A stretch of 64,000 nucleotides of DNA from Halomonas ventosae (GCF_004361885.1 NZ_SNWH01000005.1:124001-188000); one strand, 5' to 3'; positions 29,136-40,895 are shown, numbered from the stretch's first letter. Notes: a model not told the origin generated them from the letters alone. Numbers and translations: made by a program.

Positions 29136-30239
29136 ATGGCGCGACCGCTGATTGCCGACATCGACCTTGACGCCCTGCGTCACAACTATCGCCTGGCCCG
29201 TGACCAGGCCCCCCATAGCCGCGCCGTCGCCGTGATCAAGGCCGATGCCTATGGGCATGGCGCCGTGGCCTGTGCCCAGGCGCTCGAAGCCCTGGCGCCG
29301 GCCTTTGCCGTGGCCTGCCTCGAGGAAGCCCAGGCCCTGCGCGAGGCCAGCATCACGACGCCCATCGTGCTGCTCGAGGGCATCTTCGCGACCGCCGAGC
29401 TCGAGCATGTCGAGACGCTAGACCTGTGGCTGGTAATCCATAGCGACTGGCAGCTCGAGGCACTGCTGGCCTATTGCCCCGCGCACCCCATTCCGGTATG
29501 GCTCAAGGTCGACTCGGGCATGCACCGCCTGGGCTTCCCGCCGGCGCAGGTCGAGGCGATGTGGGCGCGTCTCGCCGCGGCGCCCGAGCGCGCCTGCGAC
29601 CTGCACCTGATGAGCCACTTCGCCAGCGCCGACGCCCTGCAATCCGCCGACTTCCGGCGCCAGCTCGAGCTGCTCGACGACCTGGCGATACGGCTCGCGG
29701 CGCCCACCTGCTTCGCCAACTCGCCCGCCACCCTGGCCTGGCCCGAGGCGCATGGCGCCTGGAACCGTCCGGGGGTGATGCTTTACGGCAGCGACCCGCT
29801 GGAGGCCTCCAACGAGGCCAGCCGTCGCCTGACGCCGGTGATGACCCTGCGCTCGGCGATCATCGCCGTGCGCGAGCTCGCCGCGGGGGAGGCGGTGGGC
29901 TACGGCGGGCGCTGGAGGGCACCGCGTCCCTCGCGGATCGGCGTGGTCGCCTGCGGCTACGGCGACGGCTACGACCGGCATGCCGTCGACGGCACGCCGG
30001 TACTGGTCGACGGACAACGCACGGCCATCGCCGGCAAGGTCTCCATGGACATGCTGACGGTGGATCTCACCGACCTTCCCGAGGCCGACATCGGCAGCGA
30101 GGTGGTGCTCTGGGGGCGAGCCACCAACGGCCAGATTCTGTCGGTGGACGAGGTGGCCCACCATTGCGATACCCTCAGCTATACCCTGCTCAGCGGCGTA
30201 CTGCCAAGGGTGCCCAGGCGCTATCATGGCGCGCACTGA
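29136..30239 (+). CDS. alr: Alanine racemase
   Basis: PLP enzyme converting L- to D-alanine for peptidoglycan. The 367-residue protein has the PLP lysine K35 in VIKADAYGHG, WLKVDSGMHRLG, and the C-terminal catalytic segment AVGYGGRW with VSMDM. The ATG at 29136 follows GAGGAA closely and begins 13 bases after the rpoS stop, so it may be partly read through from rpoS. Could be the biosynthetic (alr) or catabolic (dadX) paralogue; no dadA is adjacent, so alr is used. Confidence 0.93.
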   Translation: MARPLIADIDLDALRHNYRLARDQAPHSRAVAVIKADAYGHGAVACAQALEALAPAFAVACLEEAQALREASITTPIVLLEGIFATAELEHVETLDLWLVIHSDWQLEALLAYCPAHPIPVWLKVDSGMHRLGFPPAQVEAMWARLAAAPERACDLHLMSHFASADALQSADFRRQLELLDDLAIRLAAPTCFANSPATLAWPEAHGAWNRPGVMLYGSDPLEASNEASRRLTPVMTLRSAIIAVRELAAGEAVGYGGRWRAPRPSRIGVVACGYGDGYDRHAVDGTPVLVDGQRTAIAGKVSMDMLTVDLTDLPEADIGSEVVLWGRATNGQILSVDEVAHHCDTLSYTLLSGVLPRVPRRYHGAH

Positions 30240-30261
30240 TCGCCACGCCACGGGAAGCCGC

Positions 30262-31179
30262 ATGTCCAGGGACCACGCTCCCAAGAGCGCCTTCGCCCAT
30301 CCCCGCTACTGGCCGGTATGGCTGGCCATCGGCCTGATGTACGTGGCGGCCTGGCTGCCATGGCGCCTCAAACTGTGGGTTGGCAGGCGGATCGGCCTGG
30401 CGGCATGGCGCTTCGCCGGGCGCCGGCGGCACATCACCGAGACCAACCTGCGGCTGTGCTTTCCCGAGCTGGACGAGGTCGAGCTTCGACGGCTGGTCAA
30501 GGAGACCTTTATCGCCAACGGCATCGGCCTTATGGAGACCGCCACCGGCTGGTGCCGCGACCCCGAGCACCTGCGCCATCGCGTCACCTTCAAGGGTCAG
30601 GAGCACATGGCGCGGGTGCAGGCCGAGGGCAAGGGGGCACTGATCATCGGCGTACACTTCTCCACCCTCGACCTGGGCGGGGCGCTGCATTCGCTGTTCT
30701 TCCCCGCGGACGTGGTCTATCGCCCCCACGACAATCCGCTCTTCGAGCGTTTCATGACCCGCGCGCGCAACCGCATCTTCGGTACCTCCATCGACCGCCA
30801 CGACCTGCGCAGTGTGGTGCGTCGCATCAAGACCGGCCACCACGTCTGGTACTCGCCGGACCAGGATTTCGGCCGGGAAGCCAGCGTCTTTGCCCCCTTC
30901 TTTGGCATCGAAGCGGCGAGCATCAAGCTGACCGCCAAGATCGCACGCATGACCGGGGCTCCGGTCATGCCGCTGATGTTCCACCGCAACCCCGACAACG
31001 CTACCTACACCCTGGAGTACCTGCCGCCGCTGGAGGACTTCCCCAGCGGCGATGAAGTCGCCGACGCCGCCAAGGTCAACGCCTTCATCGAAGGCGCCAT
31101 CCGCAAGCATCCTGAGCAGTACCTGTGGCTGCACCGCCGCTTTAAGACACGCCCCGCCGGCGAACCCGGTTTCTACTGA
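30262..31179 (+). CDS. LpxL/LpxM-family lipid A acyltransferase
   Basis: A 305-residue inner-membrane acyltransferase adding a secondary acyl chain to lipid A. The N-terminal hydrophobic anchor (WPVWLAIGLMYVAAWLPW) precedes the catalytic HX4D motif in GVHFSTLDLGG, and YSPDQDFG plus QYLWLHRRFKTRP match LpxL/HtrB. ATG 30262 follows GGGAAG; an in-frame ATG at 30226 lies inside the alr end and lacks a clear ribosome site. LpxL versus LpxM cannot be settled from the sequence alone. Confidence 0.87.
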   Translation: MSRDHAPKSAFAHPRYWPVWLAIGLMYVAAWLPWRLKLWVGRRIGLAAWRFAGRRRHITETNLRLCFPELDEVELRRLVKETFIANGIGLMETATGWCRDPEHLRHRVTFKGQEHMARVQAEGKGALIIGVHFSTLDLGGALHSLFFPADVVYRPHDNPLFERFMTRARNRIFGTSIDRHDLRSVVRRIKTGHHVWYSPDQDFGREASVFAPFFGIEAASIKLTAKIARMTGAPVMPLMFHRNPDNATYTLEYLPPLEDFPSGDEVADAAKVNAFIEGAIRKHPEQYLWLHRRFKTRPAGEPGFY

Positions 31180-31191
31180 CGCTTCGCGTCA
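31177..31191. terminator. Short hairpin between convergent lpxL-like gene and ettA
   Basis: TGACGC (31177-31182) and GCGTCA (31186-31191) form a 6-bp stem with a TTC loop that includes the acyltransferase stop codon. It lies in the 43-base gap between convergent genes. No long T-run follows on either strand, so the terminator role is weakly supported. Confidence 0.3.
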
Positions 31192-31222
31192 AGCTTAGGG
31201 CTTACAGCTGGCGCGCAGCGCC

Positions 31223-32884
<1,662 letters not shown>

Positions 32885-33002
32885 GGAAATCCATTTGGTT
32901 GAGGAATTGGCTGGACGACGATGATAGAACCCGAGACGGCTGAAGGCCAGTTCATGGCCTTCCTCCGCCCCGGGTATCGCCTTGCGTCAGCAGGCACTCG
33001 GC

Positions 33003-33200
33003 CTATTCTTCTTCGTCGAGGCTCCAGTCGTCCTCGATGGCGCGCCGCAGGCGGCGCTCCTCGATCAACGCCTCCACGCGTCGGCGGGCCCGCAAGGTGT
33101 CGGCGCGACTGCTGGGGCGGATGCGGCCCTCGTCATCGTTGACCGCCTCGAGGTAGTCCTGATCGTCGTCGCTAGTGTCAAGAAGGGGTTCATGGCTCAT
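33003..33200 (-). CDS. Small acidic protein, possibly PA3496-family envelope integrity protein
   Basis: A 65-residue protein starting MSHEPLLDTSDDDQDY with an acidic N-terminal half, a basic middle (RADTLRARRRVEALIEERRLRR) and a short acidic end (DDWSLDEEE). GGAGG lies 8 bases before the ATG at 33200, supporting translation. The RRxIEx-LEExRLRRxxxD pattern resembles a family I know as PA3496-like putative envelope integrity proteins; no biochemical role is known. Family assignment is tentative. Confidence 0.65.
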   Translation of the reverse strand: MSHEPLLDTSDDDQDYLEAVNDDEGRIRPSSRADTLRARRRVEALIEERRLRRAIEDDWSLDEEE

Positions 33201-33282
33201 GCGATATCCTCCCATGGCCCGGGGCCGAACGGGCAGTGTCCGGCGGATCATTCGATCGCTTCCCGTCCCGGGTGTGGAACCT

Positions 33283-33328
33283 GAAGCGCCCGCAGGCAAT
33301 GGCTCTTGCCTGCGGGCTGTATAGCTTC
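33283..33328 (-). terminator. Strong stem-loop downstream of the LOV gene
   Basis: GCCCGCAGGCAA (33288-33299) and TTGCCTGCGGGC (33306-33317) pair perfectly over 12 bases with a 6-base loop, and outer GAAGC/GCTTC (33283-33287, 33324-33328) extend the fold. It lies between the LOV gene and the small acidic gene, both on the reverse strand. A poor U-tract makes termination likely but unproven. Confidence 0.5.
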
Positions 33329-33383
33329 AAGAAAGGCCGAGGACAAGCCCTGCAGGGACTTTTTTTCGCTGTGTCGGGGCAGG

Positions 33384-33818
33384 TCAGTTCAGGCCGTGTT
33401 CGGCCTTGAGTCGCTCGAGTTCCTGCTGGGTCTCGACGCGCTCGGTGACATCCTTCTGCACCCCGATGTAGTAAGTGAGATGGTCGTCCTCGTCGTACAT
33501 CGGGGTGATGGAGAGCTCGTTGTAGAACAGGGTGCCATCCTTGCGATAGTTGCGCAGCACCTCGCGGCAGGGACGACCCGCCTTCAGCGCCTGGCGGAGG
33601 ACGTCGAGCCCCGGTTGCTCGCGATCCTCGTTCTGCAGGAAGCGGCAATCCTGGTAGAGGATCTCGTCGGCGCTGTAGCCGGTAAGGCGCTCAAACCCCT
33701 CATTGACGTAGATCAGGATGTTCTCGTCGCCCTCCTGCTCGGCGACCACGATGCCATCCTCAGAGGCATTGATGATGCGCTCCAGCAAGTCTGGGCTGAT
33801 CAGCGGAGATCGTTTCAT
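33384..33818 (-). CDS. Short LOV-domain blue-light receptor
   Basis: A 144-residue stand-alone PAS/LOV protein. The photoactive cysteine is present: C58 in YQDCRFLQ (canonical GRNCRFLQ). Flavin-contacting residues of LOV domains are also in place: the Asn of NYRKDG, the Asn of FYNELS and the Gln of YIGVQKDVT. The N-terminal and C-terminal helices (SPDLLERIINASEDG; RVETQQELERLKAEH) match the flanking helices of Pseudomonas putida short LOV proteins, which dimerise and have no effector domain. It should bind FMN and form a cysteinyl adduct in blue light. No partner gene is adjacent. Confidence 0.88.
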   Translation of the reverse strand: MKRSPLISPDLLERIINASEDGIVVAEQEGDENILIYVNEGFERLTGYSADEILYQDCRFLQNEDREQPGLDVLRQALKAGRPCREVLRNYRKDGTLFYNELSITPMYDEDDHLTYYIGVQKDVTERVETQQELERLKAEHGLN

Positions 33819-34049
33819 GCAGGCGTTCCTGTCGCGATGCCCTTGGCGCGTCGCACGGCGGCAAGGAGCGGGATAGGGCTCTTATCATGGCCAGGCGGCG
33901 TCGGGATTTCAACGCGTCGGCACATCCGGTAGTCCTCGTCACCGCTGAGCCTTCGACGCGGCGGGGCCGACAAATCTCTGTGTGGGTCATGATGACTTCC
34001 TGGCTGCTATCATCGGAAGGCTCATTGTTGTCGCGACCCGCGAGGTTCT

Positions 34050-34319
34050 ATGTCACGCATCCGAATCCACTACTGCACCCAGTGCCAGTGGCTGCTGCGC
34101 AGTGCCTGGTACGCCCAGGAGCTGCTCGCCACCTTTGGTGAAGACCTCGAGGAGGTGTCGCTAGCGCCCTCCCATGGCGGCCATTTCGAGATCCTCTGCG
34201 ATGGAGAATCGCTCTGGGAGCGCAAGCGCGATGGCGGCTTCCCCGCCATCAAGGCCCTCAAGCAGGCGGTGCGCGACCGTCTCGACCCCGGCCGCGACCT
34301 GGGGCATGTCGACCGATAA
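34050..34319 (+). CDS. Rdx-family (SelT/SelW/SelH-like) redox protein
   Basis: An 89-residue thioredoxin-like protein with an N-terminal CxxC (C9-C12, IHYCTQCQW) where eukaryotic relatives carry selenocysteine. The LLATFGEDLEEVSLAPS and GGHFEI segments match bacterial SelT/SelW/SelH-domain proteins of unknown function. GAGG lies just before the ATG. The following nucleotidyltransferase gene starts only 10 bases downstream. Confidence 0.88.
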   Translation: MSRIRIHYCTQCQWLLRSAWYAQELLATFGEDLEEVSLAPSHGGHFEILCDGESLWERKRDGGFPAIKALKQAVRDRLDPGRDLGHVDR

Positions 34320-34329
34320 GGAGTCAATC

Positions 34330-34628
34330 ATGCGGCTGACTGGTGAGCAGGTGTCCGTCATCCATGACACCGTGGCCGAATTGCTGGGTGAGAAGGCGCA
34401 TGTCTACCTGTTCGGCTCAAGGGTCGATGACGGGCGTCGCGGAGGCGATATCGACCTCTACATCGAGGCCCCCGAGCTTGATGAACCCCGCACCCGGATT
34501 CAGGCGCGTCTGCAGCGAAGGCTCTGGGCGCGGCTGGGCCCCGGCGAATCGATCTATTGATTCGCTCTGCCGATCAAACGCTGCGGCCGATTCATCGTGA
34601 TGCCCTGGAACAAGGAATCCGGCTATGA
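34330..34628 (+). pseudogene. MNT-type nucleotidyltransferase antitoxin, frameshifted
   Basis: The first frame encodes 76 residues with the nucleotidyltransferase motif GSRVDD...GGDIDLYIE and stops at 34560. The family's C-terminal end is still present in another frame: after LGP the reading RRIDLLIRSADQTLRP-IHRDALEQG continues to a TGA at 34626-34628. The loss of one C in the CCCC run near 34533-34536 explains the shift. With that base restored the gene would be 98-99 codons and would overlap the next start as ATGA, the usual MNT-HEPN arrangement. Either a true mutation or an assembly error. Confidence 0.75.
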
Positions 34629-34910
34629 CCACGACACCCAGGGCGATACTCGAAGAACAGCTCAAGATGGCCGAACGAATTTGATGACTGGTTGGAAGTG
34701 CGGCTGTTACGCAATGCTTTTGCGCATGAATACCTGACCGATAGCCAGGCGATCGCCGAGAACATCAACCAGGCGGCGCGCCTTCACGCTCTGTTGCCCC
34801 AAACCTTGCAGCGCTGTCATGGTCTTGGTGATAAGGTGCAGGGAGATGGCTTCGACCCTGTCCAACGGTATCTCCAACTTGTCGAGCAGGAGGTTTTCAC
34901 AGCTTTCTAG
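34625..34910 (+). pseudogene. HEPN-type toxin remnant with internal deletion
   Basis: A start at 34625 gives MTTTPRAILEEQLKMAERI and then stops. In a second frame the C-terminal part resumes as FDDWLEVRLLRNAFAHEY, containing the HEPN ribonuclease motif RX4HXY (RNAFAHEY), and runs to 34910. The middle of the domain (roughly 90-100 residues by comparison with family members I know) is missing. With the frameshifted MNT gene just upstream this is a decayed MNT-HEPN toxin-antitoxin pair. Confidence 0.75.
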
Positions 34911-34946
34911 CGAGGCGTCTGCTGTGGCTTCGAAGATGATATCCAT
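34707..34946 (-). CDS. Possible truncated toxin partner of the Phd-type antitoxin
   Basis: A 79-residue frame starts 12 bases after the Phd-type antitoxin stop and has a strong GAGGAGG ribosome site. The first residues (MDIIFEATADASLES) resemble the opening of RelE/ParE-type toxins, but the rest runs antisense through the HEPN remnant and resembles no toxin. I read it as the surviving start of a toxin gene joined to foreign sequence. It may be non-functional. Confidence 0.35.
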   Translation of the reverse strand: MDIIFEATADASLESCENLLLDKLEIPLDRVEAISLHLITKTMTALQGLGQQSVKARRLVDVLGDRLAIGQVFMRKSIA

Positions 34947-34958
34947 CCGAAGGCCTCC

Positions 34959-35222
34959 TCACATCGATTCACCTCGCCTCGCGGCGTGACGGGCCCTGAC
35001 TTTCGCCAGGAACTCCTCGGTGCTCATGGTCTTGCCCTCTTCCCGGCTCTTTTCGCCCAGGCTCAGCAGCTTGAGCAGGGCGATGGCCTGCTCGCGACGC
35101 TCATGGGCGGCGTAGGACTCGATCACATAGGTCGGCTTGCCCTTCTGGGTGATCACCAGGGGCTCCTGGACATCCAGGGTGGCGGCATTCTGTTTCAGGT
35201 AGCTGATGGTCTCCGTGCGCAT
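34959..35222 (-). CDS. Phd/YefM-family antitoxin
   Basis: An 87-residue antitoxin beginning MRTETISYLKQNAATLDV, followed by PLVITQKGKPTYVIES, the typical Phd/YefM DNA-binding N-terminal fold, and a charged helical C-terminus (STEEFLAKVRARHAARR) that would bind a toxin. GGAG precedes the ATG. The gene where a toxin should follow is apparently only a fragment, so this is probably an orphan antitoxin. Confidence 0.85.
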   Translation of the reverse strand: MRTETISYLKQNAATLDVQEPLVITQKGKPTYVIESYAAHERREQAIALLKLLSLGEKSREEGKTMSTEEFLAKVRARHAARRGESM

Positions 35223-35381
35223 GGTAGGCTCCAGAACAAGGTGTGAAGGGCACTAGGCTTGATAAGCTGCAGGCGCCTCGGCCAGGGAGGCACACTGGCC
35301 TAGCGCTGCTTCGCTTGCCCGGTGCGCGGGCGCTTGCCGCGCCGACGCACAACGGCAAGGAGTCAGTGGTCCAAATTTAGT

Positions 35382-36117
35382 CTATGTCTGGTCCGGTGGC
35401 GAAACGCTATCTATCTTCACGCCGTTCGCTTCGAGCAGCGCCACGAGCTTGGGCCAGACGTTGTCCAGGATGCGTGGCTGGGCGGCGGCCGTGGGGTGGA
35501 TGCCGTCGCTCTGCATCAGTTCACTCTTCAGGGCCACGCCCTCGAGCAGGAAAGGCACCAGTGGCAGGTCGAACTCATCGGCGAGGCGGTAGTAGACCCC
35601 GGTGAAGGCGTCGCGGTAGGCCTGGCCGTAGTTGGGCGGAATGTCGATGCCCAGCAGCAGCACCTCGGCACCGGCGGCCCGGCTGTCCTCGATCATGCGC
35701 CGCATGTTGGCCTCGAACTGGCCGGGTGGCAGGCCGCGCAGGCCATCATTGCCGCCCAGTTCCAGTACAACGATATCGGGTTCGTGCTGTCGCAGAAGGT
35801 CGGGCAGTCGCGCGGCGGCGCCGCTGGAGGTCTCGCCGCTGATGCTGGCGTTGACCACGCGCGCCTTCCCGTCCAGACGCGCCTGCAGCAAACTAACCCA
35901 GCCGGCCTGCCGCTCGATGCCGTAGGCGGCGCTCAGGCTGTCGCCCATCACCAGCAGCAGCGGTCGGGGGGCCGCCTGCGCCGCTTCGCCGGCCAGCAGC
36001 AGTGTCATGCCAAGTGCTGGCAGCCCCAGCGCCGACAACCAGCGTATCGGCCACCAGCAACCTGCGAGCCAGCGCTTTGCTCGCTGGCCCCACGTACCTA
36101 CAGGGAAGCCCATCGTC

Positions 36118-36119
<2 letters not shown>
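35382..36119 (-). CDS. tesA: Multifunctional acyl-CoA thioesterase/lysophospholipase TesA
   Basis: Periplasmic SGNH/GDSL hydrolase with thioesterase, arylesterase and lysophospholipase activity. The 245-residue product has a long N-terminal region ending in a hydrophobic signal segment (LGMTLLLAGEAAQAA), then block I VMGDSLSAAYGI (nucleophile Ser), block III GGNDGL and the Asp-His pair in DGIHPT. Divergent from ybbA as in E. coli, but here the two ATGs overlap; a shorter tesA start may be the real one because the signal core begins about residue 28. Confidence 0.92.
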
Positions 36120-36830
<711 letters not shown>

Positions 36831-36834
<4 letters not shown>

Positions 36835-39434
36835 GCCGAACCAGCTGGCCGGCCCTGCTGCGCCTTTCCGCCAGAAGCCTGATCCGTGACCTGCGCGCCG
36901 CCGACGTGCGCGCCCTGGCATTGGCGCTGGCGCTGGCGGTGGCCGCCTCCACCATGATCGGCTTCTTCCTCGATCGCCTCGACCGCGGCCTGACCCGCCA
37001 AGCGGGCCAGCTCGCGGGCGGCGACGTGGTGCTGGAGCAGGGTCGACCCTTCGATACAGAGGTCCGCGAGGCCCTCGAAGACGCCGGCCTGACGCTCTCC
37101 GAGCAGATCGACATGGTCTCCATGGTCAGTCGTGGTGAGCGCTTCCAGCCGGCCAGCCTCAAGGTCGTCGACTCGGTCTATCCCCACTACGGCACCGTCC
37201 GGGTGGACCGCGGCAACGGCATCGAGTCACTGGCTCATGGCCCGCCGCCGGGCGAGGTCTGGGTAGCCCCGCGCCTGGCCCTGCTGATGGAGCTCGAGGT
37301 GGGGGATCGGGTGCGCCTGGGCGAGACCCAGCTCGAGGTGGGCGGGGTGGTCGAGCGCGAACCCGATCAATCGGCCGGCTTCGGCAACTTCAACCCGCGG
37401 CTGATGATGCACCGCGACGACCTGGACGCCACCGGCCTGGTTCAGGAGGGCTCGCGGATCGAGTATGAGCTGCTCGCCGCCGGCAGCGCCGAGGCCGTGG
37501 CGCGGGTCGAGCCGCTGCTGCAGCGGCTGCGTCGCGAGGGCGTCGAGGTGCGCGACGTGCGCCAGGACCGCCCCCAGCTGGGCAGTGCCCTGGCGCGGGC
37601 CGAGCAGTACCTCAGCCTGGCAGGGCTCGCCGCCGTGCTGCTGGCCGGCGTGGCCGTGGCCATGGCCACCCGTCGCTATGTCGAGCGCCACCTGGATACC
37701 GCGGCGCTGCTGCGCTGCTTCGGCGCCACCCAGCGTGACCTGCTCAGGCTGTTCGTGCTGCAGCTGCTGTGGCTGGCGCTGGCCGCCTCGGCACTGGGGG
37801 CCCTGCTGGGGCTGGCCGGGCAGGCACTGCTGGTCGCGCTGCTCGCGACCTTCCTGCCGTTCAGCCTGCCGGCGCCCGGCCTGCTGCCGCTGTGGCTCGG
37901 GGTGTTCACCGCCCTGGCGGTGCTGGTGGGGTTTGCCGGGCCGACCCTGCTGCGCCTCAAGCGCGTCAGCGCCCTCAAGGTGCTGCGCCGCGAGCTGGAC
38001 CCGCTGCCGCCCTCGGCCTGGCTGGTGGTGGGCGTGGCGGCGCTGGTCTTCGGCGGCCTGCTGTGGCTCTACTCCGGCGACCTGTGGCTCGCCGCCGGCC
38101 TGCTGCTGGGCGGGCTGGTGATGCTGGTGGTGCTCTGGGGGCTCGGCGGCGTGCTGCTGAGGCTGGTGCTGCGCGGCACCGCCCGGCTGCCGCGCGGCCG
38201 CGGCCCGGCCGATGGCATGCTCACGGCCTTGCGGCTGGGGGGCCAGCAGCTGGCGCGGCGCCGCCAGGCGAGCCTCGGCCAGCTGCTGGCCTTCTCGGTG
38301 ACCTTCTTCACCGTGGCGATGATCGCCCTGGTGCGTGGCGACCTGCTCACTACCTGGCAGGCCCAGCTGCCGGCGGACACCCCCAATCACTTCGCTATCA
38401 ATATTCAGCCCCAGGAGCGGGACGCCTTCGCCTCGGCGCTGGCCGGTGCCGCCGATGCCCGCACGGCCCTCTATCCGATGGTGCGCGGACGCCTCACCGC
38501 CATCAACGGCCAGCCGGCCCGCGAGGCGGTGCCCGCCGAGGCGCGCGGCAACAATGCCCTGCGTCGCGAGCTCAACCTGACCTGGCGCGCGACCCTGCCC
38601 GAAGGCAACCGGGTGGTGGCGGGGGAGTGGTTCGCCGCAGGCCAGGAGGAGGGTAAAGAGGGCAACTGGCTTGACGAAGTCGCCGCCGAGCCGCAAGCCT
38701 CAGCCAGCGGGGCGGCGGTGCCAATCTCCGTGGAGAATGGCCTGGCCGAGCGCCTGGGCCTCACCCTGGGCGATCGTCTGACCTTCACCATCGGCAGCGA
38801 CACGGTCACCGGCGAAGTGACCAGCCTGCGCAGCCTCGACTGGGAGAGCTTTCGTCCCAACTTCTACGTGATCTTCCCCCCGGACACCCTGGAGCGTTTC
38901 GGCCACAGCTACATCACCGCCTTCCATCTCGGCGACGACGACCGTGACCTGCTGCGCCGCCTGGTGCGTGAGTTCCCGGGTGTCACCCTGCTCGACGTGG
39001 AGGCCATTCTCGCCCAGGTACGCGAAGTGCTGGCCCAGGTCACCCGCGCGGTGGAGCTGGTGCTGGGCTTCGTCCTGCTGGCCGGCATCAGCGTGCTCTA
39101 TGCGGCGCTCACCGCCAGCCTGCCGGTGCGCGCTCACGAGACCGGGCTGCTGCGGGTGTTCGGTGCCAGCAACCGGCTGCTGTCGCGGATGCAGGCGGCG
39201 GAGTTCGCCGTGCTGGGGCTGGCCAGCGGGCTGATGGGCGCGCTGCTGGCGGAACTGGCGGCCGCCGGCATCTACCTGACCTGGTTCGATCTGGCGCCGC
39301 GTTTCCACTGGGGGCTGTGGCTGGCCCTGCCGCTGGCTGGCGCCTTGCTGATCGGGCTGATCGGCCACCTGCTCTCGCGAGGTCTGCGTCGCCAGGCGCC
39401 GGCGGCCAGCCTCGGCCTGCTGGGCGAGGCCTGA
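36831..39434 (+). CDS. ybbP: YbbP-like FtsX-family ABC permease
   Basis: An 867-residue inner-membrane permease of the FtsX/MacB superfamily with an N-terminal transmembrane helix, a large periplasmic domain, a central membrane block (about 255-430) and a second periplasmic-plus-membrane block ending at the C-terminus, that is, two FtsX units in one chain. Coupled to ybbA by ATGA. It is the usual partner of YbbA and contains no enzymatic motifs. Confidence 0.92.
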
Positions 39435-39443
39435 GGTTCCATC

Positions 39444-40895
39444 ATGAAAACCCATACCCTGCGTGCCCGCCTGCTGGAAGCCCAACTCGACCTCGCCCAT
39501 CGCCAGGAGCGGTCGGTGATCCTGCTGCTTACGGGCCACGCCGTCACCTACAAGGGACAACTGGTCAACGAGCTCAATCACTGGCTGGAGAACCGTCATA
39601 CTGAGGTGCATGCCCTGGGCCCCAGTAGCGAGGAGCGCGAGCGCCCCTACTGGTGGCGCTTCTGGCGACGCGTCCCCGACCGTGGCCGCATCGGCATCTT
39701 CATCCATGGCTGGTACGGCGACGCGCTGTTCGCTCGCGCCGAACGGCGTCTCTCGCCGGGCGCCTTTCGCGACAGGCTGGCGGAGATCCGCGCCTTCGAG
39801 GCCGAACTGGCCGCCGAGGGCGTGATGCTGCTCAAGCTATGGATGGATATCGGTCGTCGTGAGCAGCGTCGTCACCTGCAGGCGCTTCAGGCGGACCCGA
39901 TCCGTGCCTGGCAGCTGAGCCCTACCGACTGGCAACGCCATCTGCAGCATGCTGCCATCACAGTGCTAGGCCGCGAGATGCGCCATGCCACCGCGGCCGA
40001 CCATGCGCCCTGGCATCGGCTCGCCTTCCGCGACCCCGCCATCCAGCTCCAGCGGGTAGGGGGCCTGCTGCACCAGACCCTGGTCGCGCCATGTGCTCGG
40101 CCCACCGAGGTGCCTGAGAGCGCACCCGACGGGGTTTCGGAGCGCGTACCCGGCGAAGCGCCGGCACCGCCCTCAATACGGCTCAGCGATCCGCGAATCA
40201 AGACATCGCTGAAGAAGTCGCGCTATGCCGCGCGCCTTGCCAAAGAACAGGGCCGCCTGGCCATCAACGCCCGCGAGGCGGCCCGCCGCCGCATTCCGAT
40301 GGTGCTGGCCTTCGAGGGCCTAGACGCAGCAGGCAAGGGGGGCAGCATCCACCGGCTTACCGCGGCGCTGGATGCCCGTCAGTACCGGGTTCATCGCATC
40401 GCCGCGCCCAGCGACGAGGAGCTGGCACTGCCCTGGGCCTGGCGCTTCTGGCGTCGCCTGCCGGCGGATGGGCGCATCGCCATCTTCGATCGCAGCTGGT
40501 ATGGCCGTGTACTGGTGGAGCGGGTCGAAAAGCTAGCCTCGGAGCCTGCCTGGCGGCGCGCCTATGCAGAGATCCGCGAGTTTGAGCGCCAGCTACTGGC
40601 CCATGGCACGGTGCTTGGCAAGCTGTTCCTGGCCATCAGCCAGGAGGAGCAGCTGCGCCGCTTCAAGGCGCGTGCCGCCACGCCCCACAAGCGCCACAAG
40701 CTTACCGAGGAAGACTGGCGCAATCGCGAGCGCTGGGATGACTACCGGCAAGCCATCGACGAGATGTTCGCCCGCACCCAGTCGCCAGGCGCCGAATGGA
40801 CACTGATCGCCTGCGACGACAAGCGCCGCGCGCGCCTCGCCGTTCTCGAGGAGGTCAATCGCCGGCTGGAGATGCGTCTAGACTCGGCGCATTGA
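39444..40895 (+). CDS. pap: Two-domain PPK2 enzyme, polyphosphate:AMP phosphotransferase
   Basis: A 483-residue class II PPK2 that uses polyphosphate to convert AMP to ADP. Two PPK2 domains are in tandem. The C-terminal one (about 255-480) has an intact Walker A FEGLDAAGKGG, Walker B IFDRSWYGRVLVERV and lid basic residues in TPHKRHKLTEEDWRNR. The N-terminal domain (about 1-230) is degenerate at its Walker A (LTGHAVTYKGQ) but keeps FIHGWYGD, as in Acinetobacter PAP. GAGG precedes the ATG. Confidence 0.92.
   Translation: MKTHTLRARLLEAQLDLAHRQERSVILLLTGHAVTYKGQLVNELNHWLENRHTEVHALGPSSEERERPYWWRFWRRVPDRGRIGIFIHGWYGDALFARAERRLSPGAFRDRLAEIRAFEAELAAEGVMLLKLWMDIGRREQRRHLQALQADPIRAWQLSPTDWQRHLQHAAITVLGREMRHATAADHAPWHRLAFRDPAIQLQRVGGLLHQTLVAPCARPTEVPESAPDGVSERVPGEAPAPPSIRLSDPRIKTSLKKSRYAARLAKEQGRLAINAREAARRRIPMVLAFEGLDAAGKGGSIHRLTAALDARQYRVHRIAAPSDEELALPWAWRFWRRLPADGRIAIFDRSWYGRVLVERVEKLASEPAWRRAYAEIREFERQLLAHGTVLGKLFLAISQEEQLRRFKARAATPHKRHKLTEEDWRNRERWDDYRQAIDEMFARTQSPGAEWTLIACDDKRRARLAVLEEVNRRLEMRLDSAH

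Noticed and set aside
32921-33284. Small forward frames between ettA and the LOV gene
   Set aside because: Arg/Pro-rich, no ribosome site, and antisense to the small acidic gene that has one.
33350-33366. Hairpin CCCTGCAGGG followed by a T7 run as a forward-strand terminator
   Set aside because: No forward-strand gene precedes it; probably incidental or part of the LOV gene's 3' region.
33819-34049. Possible small gene between the LOV and Rdx genes
   Set aside because: Frames in both directions lack ribosome sites and family features; treated as a divergent promoter region.
37227-38696. 489-codon reverse frame over ybbP
   Set aside because: Gln/His/Gly-rich shadow with no domain; ybbP is clear on the forward strand.
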